A stretch of 64,000 nt of DNA from Xylanimonas ulmi. GTDB taxonomy: Bacteria; Actinomycetota; Actinomycetes; Actinomycetales; Cellulomonadaceae. Below the pieces are notes generated by a model, which ran no database searches, was not told the DNA's origin, and saw only the letters and a program-made list of their open reading frames with translations. This document shows, piece by piece, positions 1 to 8,265 of this stretch; the first letter of the stretch is position 1, and each line of letters opens with the position of its first letter. Location: assembly GCF_004216535.1 (NCBI RefSeq), contig NZ_SGWX01000001.1, positions 1,178,001 through 1,242,000 of the forward strand. The letters run 5' to 3'. Position numbers and translations under genes: made by a program.

Positions 1-93
1 GGCGCGGCGGTGTGCGCCGGCGTCGTCATCGTCCTGAAGTCCCTGCGCCGCGCCCCCGTCGAGGCGGCCGAGCCCGCGGCCGCCCACGCCTGA
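1..93 (+). CDS. C-terminal end of a membrane protein, probably a PTS permease
   Basis: The first 30 codons in frame 1 are open and end in TGA at 91-93. They read as a hydrophobic stretch (CAGVVIVLKSLRR) followed by an Ala/Glu/Pro-rich hydrophilic tail, which is how many membrane permeases end. The gene starts outside the window. Because ptsH follows 21 nt later, the likeliest identity is the EIIC part of a PTS permease (fructose- or mannitol-type). That assignment rests on position only, since the visible residues contain no diagnostic motif. Confidence 0.5.
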   Translation, partial: GAAVCAGVVIVLKSLRRAPVEAAEPAAAHA

Positions 94-114
94 CCCGCAC
101 GAAGGAGAACCACC

Positions 115-396
115 ATGCCCACCCGCCACGCCGTCATCGCATCGAGCTCCGGTCTGCACGCGCGCCCCGCGGCGCTGTTCACCCAGGCGGTCGCCGCCAG
201 CGGTGTCCCGGTGACCCTCACGGTCGGCGACGGCGCGCCCATCGACGCGTCGAGCATCCTCATGGTCATGGCGCTCGGCGTGGCGCAGGGCGCGCACGTG
301 CGTCTCGACGCCGACGGCCCGGACGCCGAGCGCGTGCTCGACGAGCTGGTCGCGCTGCTGGAGACCGACCTCGACGCGCCGCAGGCCACCCCGTGA
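115..396 (+). CDS. ptsH: PTS phosphocarrier protein HPr
   Basis: HPr is the small cytoplasmic carrier that takes phosphate from Enzyme I and hands it to sugar-specific EIIA domains. The 93-residue product has the normal family length. The active-site motif GLHARPAA puts the phosphorylated histidine at residue 15. The DASSILMVMALG segment puts a serine at residue 46, the position that HPr kinase modifies in Firmicutes; whether that happens here is unknown. AAGGAGAA lies just before the ATG. The gene sits 21 nt after the probable permease and overlaps ptsI by 4 nt, so the three genes look like one operon. Confidence 0.95.
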   Translation: MPTRHAVIASSSGLHARPAALFTQAVAASGVPVTLTVGDGAPIDASSILMVMALGVAQGAHVRLDADGPDAERVLDELVALLETDLDAPQATP

Positions 397-2093
397 CGGC
401 ACTCGCCACCCCCACCCTCGCGCCTCTGGTGGGCGTGGGGGTGGGGCGCGGGGCCGCGATCGGCCCCGTCGTGGCGGTCGCCCCGGCTCCGGCCGTCCCG
501 GCCGACGAGCCAGCCCCCGCGGACAGCGCGGCCGCGGCCGCGCGCGCGACACAGGCGTTCGACGAGGTCGCGGCAGCCCTGAGCTCCCGGGCCGCCCACC
601 TGACCGGCGCCGGCGCCGCGATCCTGGGGGCCAGCGCGGCGATGGCGTCGGATCCGGGCCTGCGCGGCCAGACGGCCGCCAAGATCGCGGCCGGGACCGG
701 CCCGGTCACGGCGCTGACCCAGGTCGTCGACGAGTTCGCCCAGACGTTCGCCGCCGCGGGCGGCTACCTCGCCGAGCGCGTCACCGACCTGCGCTCGGTG
801 CGCGACCGTGTCGCGGCCCGCCTGCTCGGTCAGCCCGAGCCCGGCGTGCCGGCGCTCACACGTCCCAGCGTCGTCGTCGCCGAGGATCTGTCGCCGGTCG
901 ACACCGCGGCCCTCGACATGTCGCTCGTGCTGGCCATCGCCACCGACCGCGGCGGGCCCACGTCGCACACCGCGATCATCGCCGGCCAGCACGGCATCCC
1001 CTGCGTCATGCGGGCCGAGGGCGCCAGCGGTCTGCCGGCGGGCGCGGTCGTGGCGGTCGACGCCGCCGCCGGCACCGTCATCCCCGAGCCGGGACCGCAG
1101 GTCGCCGAGGCGTTCCGCCGCCGCGGCGAGGTGGCCCGCGCCCTCGCGCAGGACTCCTCGCCCGGCGCGCTCGCCGACGGCAACCCGCTCGCGCTGCTGG
1201 CCAACGTGGGCACGCCCGGCGCCGCAGCCCACGCCGCCGGCCAGTCGGTCGAGGGCGTCGGGCTGCTGCGCACCGAGGCGCTGTTCCTCGGACGGGCGAC
1301 GCCCCCCTCACACGCCGAGCAGGCGGCGGCCTATGCCGCGGTGCTCACCTCGTTCGGGGAGCGCAAGGTCGTCATCCGCACCCTCGACGCCGGGGCCGAC
1401 AAGCCGCTGGCGTTCGCGGCCATGCCCGCGGAGGAGAACCCCGCCCTCGGGGTGCGGGCCTACCGGCTCGTGCGCACCCGCCCGAGCCTGCTCGACACGC
1501 AGTTGGGCGCCATCGCCGACGCCGCGGCGATGACCGGTCGCATGCCGTGGGTCATGGCGCCGATGATCGCCACGCCCGCCGAGGCGCGCGACTTCGCGCG
1601 TCGCGCCCGCTCCCACGGGCTGCCCACCGTGGGCGTCATGGTCGAGGTCCCCGCGGCCGCATTGCGCGCCGACGCGATCCTGGCCGAGGTCGACTTCGTC
1701 TCGATCGGCGTTGACGACCTGGCCCAGTACACGATGGCGGCCGACCGTCTGCGCGATGAGCTCGCCGACCTGGTCGACCCGTTCTGGCCGCCCGTGCTCG
1801 ACCTCGTCGCCGCGACCGCCGCAGCGGGGGAGCGGTGCGGCAAGCCCGTGGGGGTGTGCGGTGAGTCGGCGTCTGACCCGGTCATGGCGGTGGTGCTCGC
1901 CGGGCTCGGCGTCACCTCGCTGTCGATGGGACCGACCGCGGTTCCCGCGGTGCGTTACGCGCTCTCGCGGCACACCGAGCAGGAGGTCCGCGACGTCGCC
2001 GACGCGGCGCGCAGCGCGGACGGGGCGCCGCAGGCGCGAGCCGCGGCGCTCGCGGCGATGAGCCCCGACGTCGTCGAGGCGCTCACGCTGTAG
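393..2093 (+). CDS. ptsI: PTS Enzyme I (phosphoenolpyruvate-protein phosphotransferase)
   Basis: Enzyme I autophosphorylates with PEP and passes the phosphate to HPr. The GTG at 393 shares bases with the ptsH stop (GTGA) and gives 566 residues, the usual family length. The frame stays open further upstream, but that part only shadows ptsH. Visible landmarks are the phosphohistidine motif GGPTSHTAIIAG (His192), the PEP-domain motif EGVGLLRTEALFLG, a FVSIGVDDLAQYTMA segment matching the family's FFSIGTNDLTQY motif, and the C-terminal GVCGESASDP with the catalytic cysteine. The position after ptsH implies translational coupling. Identity is secure; which sugars it serves is not shown. Confidence 0.95.
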   Translation: MTALATPTLAPLVGVGVGRGAAIGPVVAVAPAPAVPADEPAPADSAAAAARATQAFDEVAAALSSRAAHLTGAGAAILGASAAMASDPGLRGQTAAKIAAGTGPVTALTQVVDEFAQTFAAAGGYLAERVTDLRSVRDRVAARLLGQPEPGVPALTRPSVVVAEDLSPVDTAALDMSLVLAIATDRGGPTSHTAIIAGQHGIPCVMRAEGASGLPAGAVVAVDAAAGTVIPEPGPQVAEAFRRRGEVARALAQDSSPGALADGNPLALLANVGTPGAAAHAAGQSVEGVGLLRTEALFLGRATPPSHAEQAAAYAAVLTSFGERKVVIRTLDAGADKPLAFAAMPAEENPALGVRAYRLVRTRPSLLDTQLGAIADAAAMTGRMPWVMAPMIATPAEARDFARRARSHGLPTVGVMVEVPAAALRADAILAEVDFVSIGVDDLAQYTMAADRLRDELADLVDPFWPPVLDLVAATAAAGERCGKPVGVCGESASDPVMAVVLAGLGVTSLSMGPTAVPAVRYALSRHTEQEVRDVADAARSADGAPQARAAALAAMSPDVVEALTL

Positions 2094-2108
2094 GGCGCGA
2101 CGGCGCCC
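2093..2108. terminator. Hairpin between convergent ptsI and the SipW-type module
   Basis: GGGCGC and GCGCCC form a 6-bp stem around a GACG loop immediately after the ptsI stop. The hairpin lies in the 32-nt gap between convergent genes and could end transcription in either direction. There is no U-tract, so this is tentative. Confidence 0.35.
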
Positions 2109-2125
2109 CGCCGCGGGCTCGACCC

Positions 2126-2641
2126 TCACGGCGCGCAGGCGACGATCACCGGGTCGTTGAAGCGCTGCCCGATGGTGATGCGCGCCGAGTCCAGGTCGAC
2201 GCCGTTCGCGTCGGAGACCACGACGTATGCCGGCGTCAGCGGCTCGGTCGCCCGCCATCCAGTGGCGGCGATCGTGACGTTGGAGATGTTGTACCTGGGG
2301 TGATACCCGGAGGTGTTGTCGCTCGACAGCGGGTAGCGCACGCCGTCGACGAGCAGGTACTCGGTGTAGGTGGACTCGAGCGGCTGGATGCTCGCCAGGA
2401 GCGGCCAGTAGATCGTGATGTGGTAGTCACCCTCGTCGGGGTCGAAGTTCTCGCACACGGCGGTGCCCGTGCTCACCGGAGGCTCCGCGGTGGGGGTGGG
2501 GCCGGTCCACGTCAGCACCGCCGTCGGGCCAAAGACGGCGACCTCCTGGGTCCACAGCGCGCCACTGACTCCCGTGCCGAAGGCGATCGCGCCGACGGCG
2601 ATCGCGCTCACGCACAGCCCCGCGACAGCCCTGCCGCGCAC
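2126..2641 (-). CDS. Secreted protein with SipW-type signal region
   Basis: The product has 171 residues. It opens with a short basic stretch, a hydrophobic helix and then GALWTQE, the same type of junction as the ALWSQE in the protein two genes upstream. Short signal peptides of this kind are typical of substrates processed by SipW-like peptidases. The mature part contains two cysteines (TAVCENF and the C-terminal VACAP) and a predicted beta-rich body (YLLVDGVRYPL). The start is GTG preceded by AGGAGG at a 7-nt spacing. It is the last gene of the three-gene module. By analogy with TasA/camelysin it may form extracellular structure, but no specific function can be read. Confidence 0.75.
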   Translation of the reverse strand: MRGRAVAGLCVSAIAVGAIAFGTGVSGALWTQEVAVFGPTAVLTWTGPTPTAEPPVSTGTAVCENFDPDEGDYHITIYWPLLASIQPLESTYTEYLLVDGVRYPLSSDNTSGYHPRYNISNVTIAATGWRATEPLTPAYVVVSDANGVDLDSARITIGQRFNDPVIVACAP

Positions 2642-2680
2642 CGTCCCACCTCCTCGAGCCGCTCCGACGATCCTGGGCGA

Positions 2681-3286
2681 TCAGATGTAGTACTCCGGCT
2701 CCGGGTCCGCCCGCTTGCGCCCGACCGCGTAGTACACGGCCAACGCCGCCAGCACGCCGGACGCGGCGAGGGCGGCCCACCGCAGGTGGGCCACACGGCG
2801 CACCGCGTTGATCGCGTACCCGACCTTCGGGACGGTGTACATGACCACGCCCTTCATGGCGCGTGCGGGCAAAGCCCTGTCTTCGGCGGTGTTCGCGTCG
2901 CCGCGGGTGACGAACGAGCAGCCCTCGTAGGTGGTGTCCTCGTAGCCGTCGGGGTCGAGGTCGTCGTGGCGGATAGCGACCAGTCGGTGGGTGACCAGCG
3001 TGGCGTCCTCGGGGTCGGGCATGAAGGTGACGATGTCGCCCACCTTGACCGTGCCGTCGCACACCTGGTGCGGCTTGATCCCGCGGATCGCGACGACGTC
3101 GCCGGGGTCGATGGCCGGGCGCATCGATCCCGACAGGATGGTCAGCCCGGACCCGGCGTGCGCCTGAGGGATCACGAAGACCAACAGGGCCAGGGTGGTC
3201 AGCGCGACCAGCGCGCCCCATCCGAGGGCCGCGCGAGCGCGCCGGCCCGCGGTGACCCACCTGGGGCGGCGGCGCACGACGGTCAC
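2681..3286 (-). CDS. sipW: SipW-like signal peptidase I
   Basis: This 201-residue membrane protease removes signal peptides. It has an N-terminal membrane segment at about residues 22-45, the catalytic motif SGSMRPAI with Ser54, and LVTHRLVA with His100 where bacterial LepB enzymes carry lysine. A conserved-looking RGDANTAED follows at about residue 130, and a second membrane segment lies near the C-terminus. The Ser/His dyad marks the archaeal/ER-like S26B subfamily to which Bacillus SipW belongs. The gene starts with GTG 8 nt after the upstream gene and lies between two genes for proteins with matching signal junctions, which are probably its substrates. Confidence 0.88.
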   Translation of the reverse strand: MTVVRRRPRWVTAGRRARAALGWGALVALTTLALLVFVIPQAHAGSGLTILSGSMRPAIDPGDVVAIRGIKPHQVCDGTVKVGDIVTFMPDPEDATLVTHRLVAIRHDDLDPDGYEDTTYEGCSFVTRGDANTAEDRALPARAMKGVVMYTVPKVGYAINAVRRVAHLRWAALAASGVLAALAVYYAVGRKRADPEPEYYI

Positions 3287-3294
3287 CGAGCCCG

Positions 3295-3924
3295 TCAGGG
3301 CCGCACCTGTGTGATCGTGATCGAGTAGTCGCCCAGCGACACGACGGACGACCCGCCCGCCTGGCTCTCATAGTCGTTCGAGGGGTCGTCGGGGAACGTG
3401 ACCTCGACCGTGGCCGTGGCGACACCCTCGTTGACGGTCACGTCGAGCGTGTCGCCCACCACCTGCAGCGGATCACCTGCGCTGACCGCGCCGTCGTAGG
3501 CCGCGTCCGTCAGCTGCGCGCGCAGGTTCTGCCCGTCGAGGTCGGTGACCGCCGCCTCGATGGTGAACCTGCCGGTGATGGTGTCGCCCGGCACGATGTG
3601 GAACGTGGCCGGGTCGATGGGGAACCCGCCGACCTCGGCGTCCCACGGCCCGGTCCAGGTGTTCTCCCACCCCTGGTCGGCGGGACCCCAGGTGGCCGGG
3701 TCGTCCCCGGCGTCGAGCTCGGGGGAGGTGTCGAACCACGCGATGTCGCCCACCTGCGCGGACCACTCCCAGGCGCCGTCGGTGATGGTCTCCTCGCCGC
3801 CGTCGACCGTGCCCTCTTGCGACCACAGGGCGTAGGTGGATCCTCCGGCGAGCAGGATCGTCACCGACGCGACGGCGCACACGGCCGCCTTGAGATAGCT
3901 GGACGATCGACCCGTCGTGCCCAC
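3295..3924 (-). CDS. SipW-dependent-type secreted protein
   Basis: The chosen GTG at 3924 has GAGGA 7 nt upstream and gives 209 residues. An upstream ATG at 4017 would add 31 residues that do not resemble a signal peptide. The protein begins with a basic stretch and a hydrophobic helix (AVASVTILLAGG) ending in YALWSQEGTV, the junction typical of alternate-length signal peptides linked to SipW. The mature part is acidic, aromatic-rich and predicted beta-stranded (FTIEAAVTDLDG, TATVEVTFPDD). It is the first gene of the module with sipW and the 2126-2641 protein. TasA/CalY-like extracellular fibre proteins are the closest functional analogy; this is inference. Confidence 0.75.
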   Translation of the reverse strand: MGTTGRSSSYLKAAVCAVASVTILLAGGSTYALWSQEGTVDGGEETITDGAWEWSAQVGDIAWFDTSPELDAGDDPATWGPADQGWENTWTGPWDAEVGGFPIDPATFHIVPGDTITGRFTIEAAVTDLDGQNLRAQLTDAAYDGAVSAGDPLQVVGDTLDVTVNEGVATATVEVTFPDDPSNDYESQAGGSSVVSLGDYSITITQVRP

Positions 3925-4045
3925 GGTTGCTCCTCGCGGCGCTGTCACGGGCACCTGCCCGCAGTTGAGGTTCGAAACCGTCTTATCACTCGGAGGTTGG
4001 TGGCGCACGGCAACCATCGACGCCGCCGGCGCTGGAGGGTGCGGG

Positions 4046-5281
4046 CTACAGGTCGACCGGGTCGCGCGAGATCGGGCACGTCATGCAGTGCCCGCCGCCC
4101 CGGCCGCGGCCGAGCTCGGCGCCGACGATCTCGACGACCTCGACGCCCGCCTCGCGCAGCAGGGCGTTGGTGTGGGTGTTGCGGTCGTAGGCGAACACGA
4201 CGCCGGGCTCGACGGCCACCACATTGTTGCCGCTGTCCCACTGCTGACGCTCTCCCGCATACCAGCCGCCGCCGGGCTCGACGGCGCGCAGTCGCGCAAG
4301 TCCGAGGGCGTCGGCGACGACGTCGACGAACGGAGCGGACTCCGCGGTGACCTCAAGGCCACCGGCGTCGGCGGGGCGCAGCGAATACGACGCGATGCCG
4401 TCGACGATGTCGGGGTAGTAGGTGACCAGGTCCCTGTCGGCGAAGGTCAGCACCGTGTCGAGGTGCATGGCCGAGCGCATCTTGGGCAGCGCCGCCACGA
4501 CGACACGCTCGGCGGCGCCGGCGTCGAACAGCGTCGCGGCCACCTGGCTGACGGCCTGGCGTGAGGTGCGCTCGCTCATGCCGATCAGCACGGCGCCGTT
4601 GCCGATCGGCATGACGTCGCCGCCTTCGAGTGTGGCCCGGCCCCACGAGCGCTCCGGGTCGCCCCACCAGACCGTGGAGCCGGCGAAGGCCGGGTGGAAC
4701 TCGTAGATGGCCTTCATCAGCAGCGTCTCACCGTGCCGCGCGGGCCAGAAGAGCGGGTTGAGGGTCAGGCCGCCGTAGATCCAGCAGGTGGTGTCGCGCG
4801 TGTAGATCGTGTTGGGCAGCGGCGGCATGAGGTACTCGCCGACCCCGGACTCGCGCGCGAGCGTCACGCGGGCCGAGCGCAGGTCGGCGGGCAGGTCACG
4901 CACCGACAGGCCGCCGATGAGGTACTCGGCGAGCGCGACGTCGTCGAGCGACTCCAGGAAGGCGCGCGTGTCGGCCAGCAGGCCCAGCCCCACCTCGTTG
5001 GCGACGATCTTGCGGTCGAGCAGCCATTCGCGCGCCCCCGGCACGGCGAGCGTGGCCGCGAGCAGGTCGTGCAACTCCAGGACGTCGACGCCGCGCTCGC
5101 CCAGTTGGCGCACAAAGTCGGCGTGGTCGCGCTGCGCGTTCGCGACCCACAGGACGTCGTCGAACAGCAGGTCGTGGTTGTTGCGGGGCGTCAGGCGCTC
5201 GTGCGCCAGGCCGGGGCGGCACACGAGCACGGTGTTGAGCTTGCCGACCTCGGAGTGGACGCCGAAGGGCGCTAGAGACAC
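4046..5281 (-). CDS. arcA: Arginine deiminase
   Basis: The enzyme hydrolyses L-arginine to citrulline and ammonia, the first step of the ATP-yielding arginine deiminase pathway. At 411 residues it has the normal length. It opens with [19 protein letters not shown], contains [13 protein letters not shown] and the [12 protein letters not shown] motif with the catalytic-core Glu/Asp, and ends in [10 protein letters not shown] with the nucleophilic Cys399. The start is GTG with GGGAG upstream. It lies 31 nt downstream of the antiporter gene in the same direction, so the two are probably co-transcribed. The catabolic ornithine transcarbamylase and carbamate kinase needed to finish the pathway are not in this window. 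Confidence 0.96.
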   Translation of the reverse strand: MSLAPFGVHSEVGKLNTVLVCRPGLAHERLTPRNNHDLLFDDVLWVANAQRDHADFVRQLGERGVDVLELHDLLAATLAVPGAREWLLDRKIVANEVGLGLLADTRAFLESLDDVALAEYLIGGLSVRDLPADLRSARVTLARESGVGEYLMPPLPNTIYTRDTTCWIYGGLTLNPLFWPARHGETLLMKAIYEFHPAFAGSTVWWGDPERSWGRATLEGGDVMPIGNGAVLIGMSERTSRQAVSQVAATLFDAGAAERVVVAALPKMRSAMHLDTVLTFADRDLVTYYPDIVDGIASYSLRPADAGGLEVTAESAPFVDVVADALGLARLRAVEPGGGWYAGERQQWDSGNNVVAVEPGVVFAYDRNTHTNALLREAGVEVVEIVGAELGRGRGGGHCMTCPISRDPVDL

Positions 5282-5312
5282 GGTGACTCCCTGGGGCCGG
5301 GGTGGCGGACGG

Positions 5313-6788
5313 TCAGATCTGCACGGTACCCGTGGCGAGCAGCACGAGCCCGACCAGCGCGCACGCGGCGACGACGCAGAAGACGCCGCGCCCCGCCCGG
5401 GTGAACACGGGCTGCCCGCTCTCGCGCCGGGCCACCGCGTACAGGAGCGTGGCGGGGGTCAGCAGCAGGCCCGCCAGGATCACGAACACGTATCCCGCGG
5501 CCCAGACCAGGAACAGCGTGTAGGCGGTCGAGACGCAGGCGACGGCCAGGTCGCGGGCGCGGGTGCGCGGCGCGACGCCGTCGTACCCGTCGCCGCGCAA
5601 CGCGATGCGCAGCGCATACGCGCTCGCGAGCGCGAACGGCGCGAGGGCGAGCGCGGCCGTCAGGTCGAGCGCGAAGTCGAGCGTGTCGGCCGCGAACTGG
5701 ACGGCGAAGAGGATCGCGGTGACCAGGACCGACGTCCACAACACGGCGCGTTGGGGCGCGCCGTGCCGGTTGAGTGTCGCGAGATGGCGCGGCAGGTCGC
5801 CGTCGGAGGCCGCCGCGTACACGACGTCGGCGGCCAAGAGCTGCCAGGCCAGGTACGCGCCCAGCACGCTGACCACGAGCCCCACGCGGATGAGCGCGCC
5901 GCCCCACGGCCCGACCGCGGCCTCGAGCACGCCGCCCGCCGACGGCTGGGGGAGCGTGGCGAGGCGGGCTTGGGGCGCCACGCCGTAGGACAGGATCGAC
6001 AGGCTCGCGAACAGGGCAAGCACCGAGACGAAGCCGAGCACCGTGGCGCGCCCGACGTCGCGGCGCGAGCGCGCATAGCGCGAGTAGACGCTCGCGCCCT
6101 CGATGCCGAGGAACACGAACACCGTCACGAGCATGGTGCCGCGCACCTGCAGGAACAGGGACTCACCGCCCGGCACGTCGTAGCCGCCCGTGAGGTTGCC
6201 CGCGAACACCTCGGCGTCGAACGCCCACACGGCCAGCGCCAGGAACAGCCCGAGCGGCAGCAGTTTGGCGATCGTGACGACCAGATTGACGACGGCGGCC
6301 TCGCGCACGCCGCGCCGGATGAGGGCGAAGACGCCCCACACCGCGACGACCGAGACCGCGAACGCCGCCGGGGTGTCACCGTGTCCCAGCACCGGCTCCA
6401 GCGAGGGGAAGAGCTGGGACGCCGTCGTCATGATGAGCACCCAGTAGAAGGCGTTGCCCGCGCAGGCCGACGCCCAGAAGCCCACCGCCGCCAGGAAGCC
6501 CGGATACGCGCCGAAGCCCTCACGCGCGTAGACGTACACACCGTTGTCCAGGTCGGGCTTGCGGACGGCGAGCGTCTGGAAGACCAGGGCCAGGCTGAGC
6601 ATGCCCAGCCCCGCGATGGCCCAGGCGATGAGCGCTCCGTACACGCCGGTCTCGCGCGCGAAGCGGGCCGGAAGCTGGAACACCCCGGCGCCGACCATCG
6701 AGCCGACGACCATGGCGGTCAGGGTCGGCAGGGCGAGCCCGGTGGCCGCGCGGGTGGCGGAGGCGGCCGCGCGGTCGGCGCTGGTCAT
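5313..6788 (-). CDS. arcD: Arginine/ornithine antiporter-like APC transporter
   Basis: This is a 491-residue APC-superfamily permease with about twelve membrane segments. The N-terminal [18 protein letters not shown] carries the glycine-rich first-helix motif that binds the substrate backbone. It lies directly upstream of arcA, so arginine import coupled to ornithine export is the probable role. The start has a weak GAGG, and TAGCGT lies 8 nt upstream, so the mRNA leader may be very short. Related basic-amino-acid exchangers (lysine, histidine) share this fold, so the substrate depends mainly on the arcA linkage. Confidence 0.88.
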   Translation of the reverse strand: MTSADRAAASATRAATGLALPTLTAMVVGSMVGAGVFQLPARFARETGVYGALIAWAIAGLGMLSLALVFQTLAVRKPDLDNGVYVYAREGFGAYPGFLAAVGFWASACAGNAFYWVLIMTTASQLFPSLEPVLGHGDTPAAFAVSVVAVWGVFALIRRGVREAAVVNLVVTIAKLLPLGLFLALAVWAFDAEVFAGNLTGGYDVPGGESLFLQVRGTMLVTVFVFLGIEGASVYSRYARSRRDVGRATVLGFVSVLALFASLSILSYGVAPQARLATLPQPSAGGVLEAAVGPWGGALIRVGLVVSVLGAYLAWQLLAADVVYAAASDGDLPRHLATLNRHGAPQRAVLWTSVLVTAILFAVQFAADTLDFALDLTAALALAPFALASAYALRIALRGDGYDGVAPRTRARDLAVACVSTAYTLFLVWAAGYVFVILAGLLLTPATLLYAVARRESGQPVFTRAGRGVFCVVAACALVGLVLLATGTVQI

Positions 6789-6849
6789 GACCTCGGACGC
6801 TACCTTGAGCCCGGTGGTCGGGCGCGCCCGGTGGTTGAGCCGCCGCCGG

Positions 6850-6909
6850 TGGTTGAGCCCGTCGAAACCACCGCCCGATCACTTGGCCCGGTTTCGACGG
6901 GCTCAACCA
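6850..6909. repeat. REP-like 20-bp perfect inverted repeat
   Basis: The arm at 6850-6869 (TGGTTGAGCCCGTCGAAACC) is the exact reverse complement of 6890-6909, with a 20-nt spacer. A partial extra copy, GGTGGTTGAGCC, lies at about 6831-6842. The element fills the gap between the divergent arcD and acyltransferase genes. A related half unit occurs at 61663-61681, which suggests a dispersed repeat family rather than a local operator. Confidence 0.8.
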
Positions 6910-7031
6910 GCGAGGTTGTGTGGAACCACGCACATCCGCCCTGGCTACCCGGCGTCCGGTGTGCTCGTCGGCCCGCGCCCCGCCAGACTGGACTCCCGCG
7001 CCGGCCCGGCGACCGAACCAGCGGAGGAACA

Positions 7032-8189
7032 GTGAGCGATCGACGACCGCGTGTGCGGGGGACCGGCCCGCGCGGGCGTCCCGAGTCCGCCCTCGACGTG
7101 GCGGTGGCCGCCACGCCCGCGGGCCGCGACCGCGTGGTCGACCTGCTGCGCGTGGTGAGCATCGGCGTCGTGGTGCTGTGGCACTGGTCGCTGTCGCTCA
7201 CGCACTGGGGCGCCGACGGCGCGCTGACCATGCCGAACCCGATCCGCGACATCCCCGGCGGCTGGGCGGCGACCTGGGTGCTGCAGGTCATGCCGGTGTT
7301 CTTCTTCGTCGGGGGCTACGCCAACCTGGCCGGGTGGCAGGCCGTCGAGCGCGACGGCGGTGGCGCGGGGTTGTTCGTGGGGCGGCGCCTGCGCCGGCTG
7401 CTCGTGCCCGTGGCGCCCTGGGCCGCGTGCTGGGCGGCGTTCGACCTCGTCATGCTCGCGTCCGGCCGGCCCAGCGTCCTGCGCTGGGGGCTGGCCGTGC
7501 TGGCGCCCCTGTGGTTCCTGGGCGTGTACGCCGTCGTCATCACGCTGGTTCCCGTGACGGTGCGGCTGCACCGACGCTGGGGCTGGCGTGCGCCGGTCGC
7601 GCTCGCCGCCGTGGTGCTCGCCGCCGACGCGGTGCGGCTTGGGCCCGGCTGGGGCGCCCCTGTCGTCGGGTGGGTCGGCTCGCTCGCGGTCTTCGTGCTC
7701 GTCCACCAGCTCGGCTACTTCTGGCGCGACGGCACGCTGCTGCGGGGCGGGCGGCGCACGGCGGCGCTTGTCGCGGCGGTGGGGCTCACGGGCCTCGTCG
7801 CACTGACGGGCCTGGGACCGTACTCACGCTCGATGGTGGCGGTGGCGGGTGAGGGGGTCAGCAATATGTTCCCCACCACGGCGCCCATCGTGGCGCTCGC
7901 GGTCTTCCAACTCGGCCTGGCGCTGCTCGCGCGCCCGTGGCTCGCCGCGTGGCTGTCGCGACCAGGTCCGTGGCGCGTGGTCGTGGCGGCGAACGGCCTG
8001 GCCATGCCGGTGTTCGTGTGGCACATGACGGCGCTCGTGGCGTTCCTGTGGCTGTACGAGCGCACCGGGCACACGCTCAGCGCGGAGCCGACGGCGGCGT
8101 GGTGGCTCGGTCGTCCGGTGTGGGTGGTGGGACCGGGCCTCGTGCTCGCCGGGATTCTGGCGGTAGGCGCCCGCGTGCGACGACGGTAG
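7032..8189 (+). CDS. Acyltransferase family 3 membrane protein
   Basis: The GTG at 7032 follows GGAGGAAC and gives 385 residues. Longer upstream reading is antisense to arcD and arcA. After a basic N-terminus come about ten membrane segments. The first carries RVVDLLRVVSIGVVVLWHW, the family's Arg/His-containing motif, followed by LQVMPVFFFVGGY. This family transfers acyl groups (often O-acetyl) to extracytoplasmic glycans, lipids or peptides. The product is a paralogue of the 10945-12378 protein: RxVDLLR, GADGxLT and QVMPxFFxVGG recur in the same order. The acceptor molecule is not evident. Confidence 0.87.
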   Translation: MSDRRPRVRGTGPRGRPESALDVAVAATPAGRDRVVDLLRVVSIGVVVLWHWSLSLTHWGADGALTMPNPIRDIPGGWAATWVLQVMPVFFFVGGYANLAGWQAVERDGGGAGLFVGRRLRRLLVPVAPWAACWAAFDLVMLASGRPSVLRWGLAVLAPLWFLGVYAVVITLVPVTVRLHRRWGWRAPVALAAVVLAADAVRLGPGWGAPVVGWVGSLAVFVLVHQLGYFWRDGTLLRGGRRTAALVAAVGLTGLVALTGLGPYSRSMVAVAGEGVSNMFPTTAPIVALAVFQLGLALLARPWLAAWLSRPGPWRVVVAANGLAMPVFVWHMTALVAFLWLYERTGHTLSAEPTAAWWLGRPVWVVGPGLVLAGILAVGARVRRR

Positions 8190-8265
8190 GCGCCTGGAGC
8201 GACATTGACGTGCAGTTCGTCGGGATGGTGGTATATGCGCCGATCACCACATTCCGGAGGAATTC

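Noticed and set aside
12-2093. Enzyme I starting at 12
   Set aside because: The first 127 codons overlap ptsH in another frame and give an Arg-rich sequence. GTG 393 gives the proper family length.
3960-3985. tRNA T-arm-like sequence GAGGTTCGAAACC
   Set aside because: No acceptor, D or anticodon arms could be assembled around it on either strand.
4809-8189. 1126-codon plus-strand open frame
   Set aside because: Only its last 385 codons (from 7032) code for the acyltransferase. The first part is antisense to arcA and arcD and is open because GC-rich DNA has few stops.
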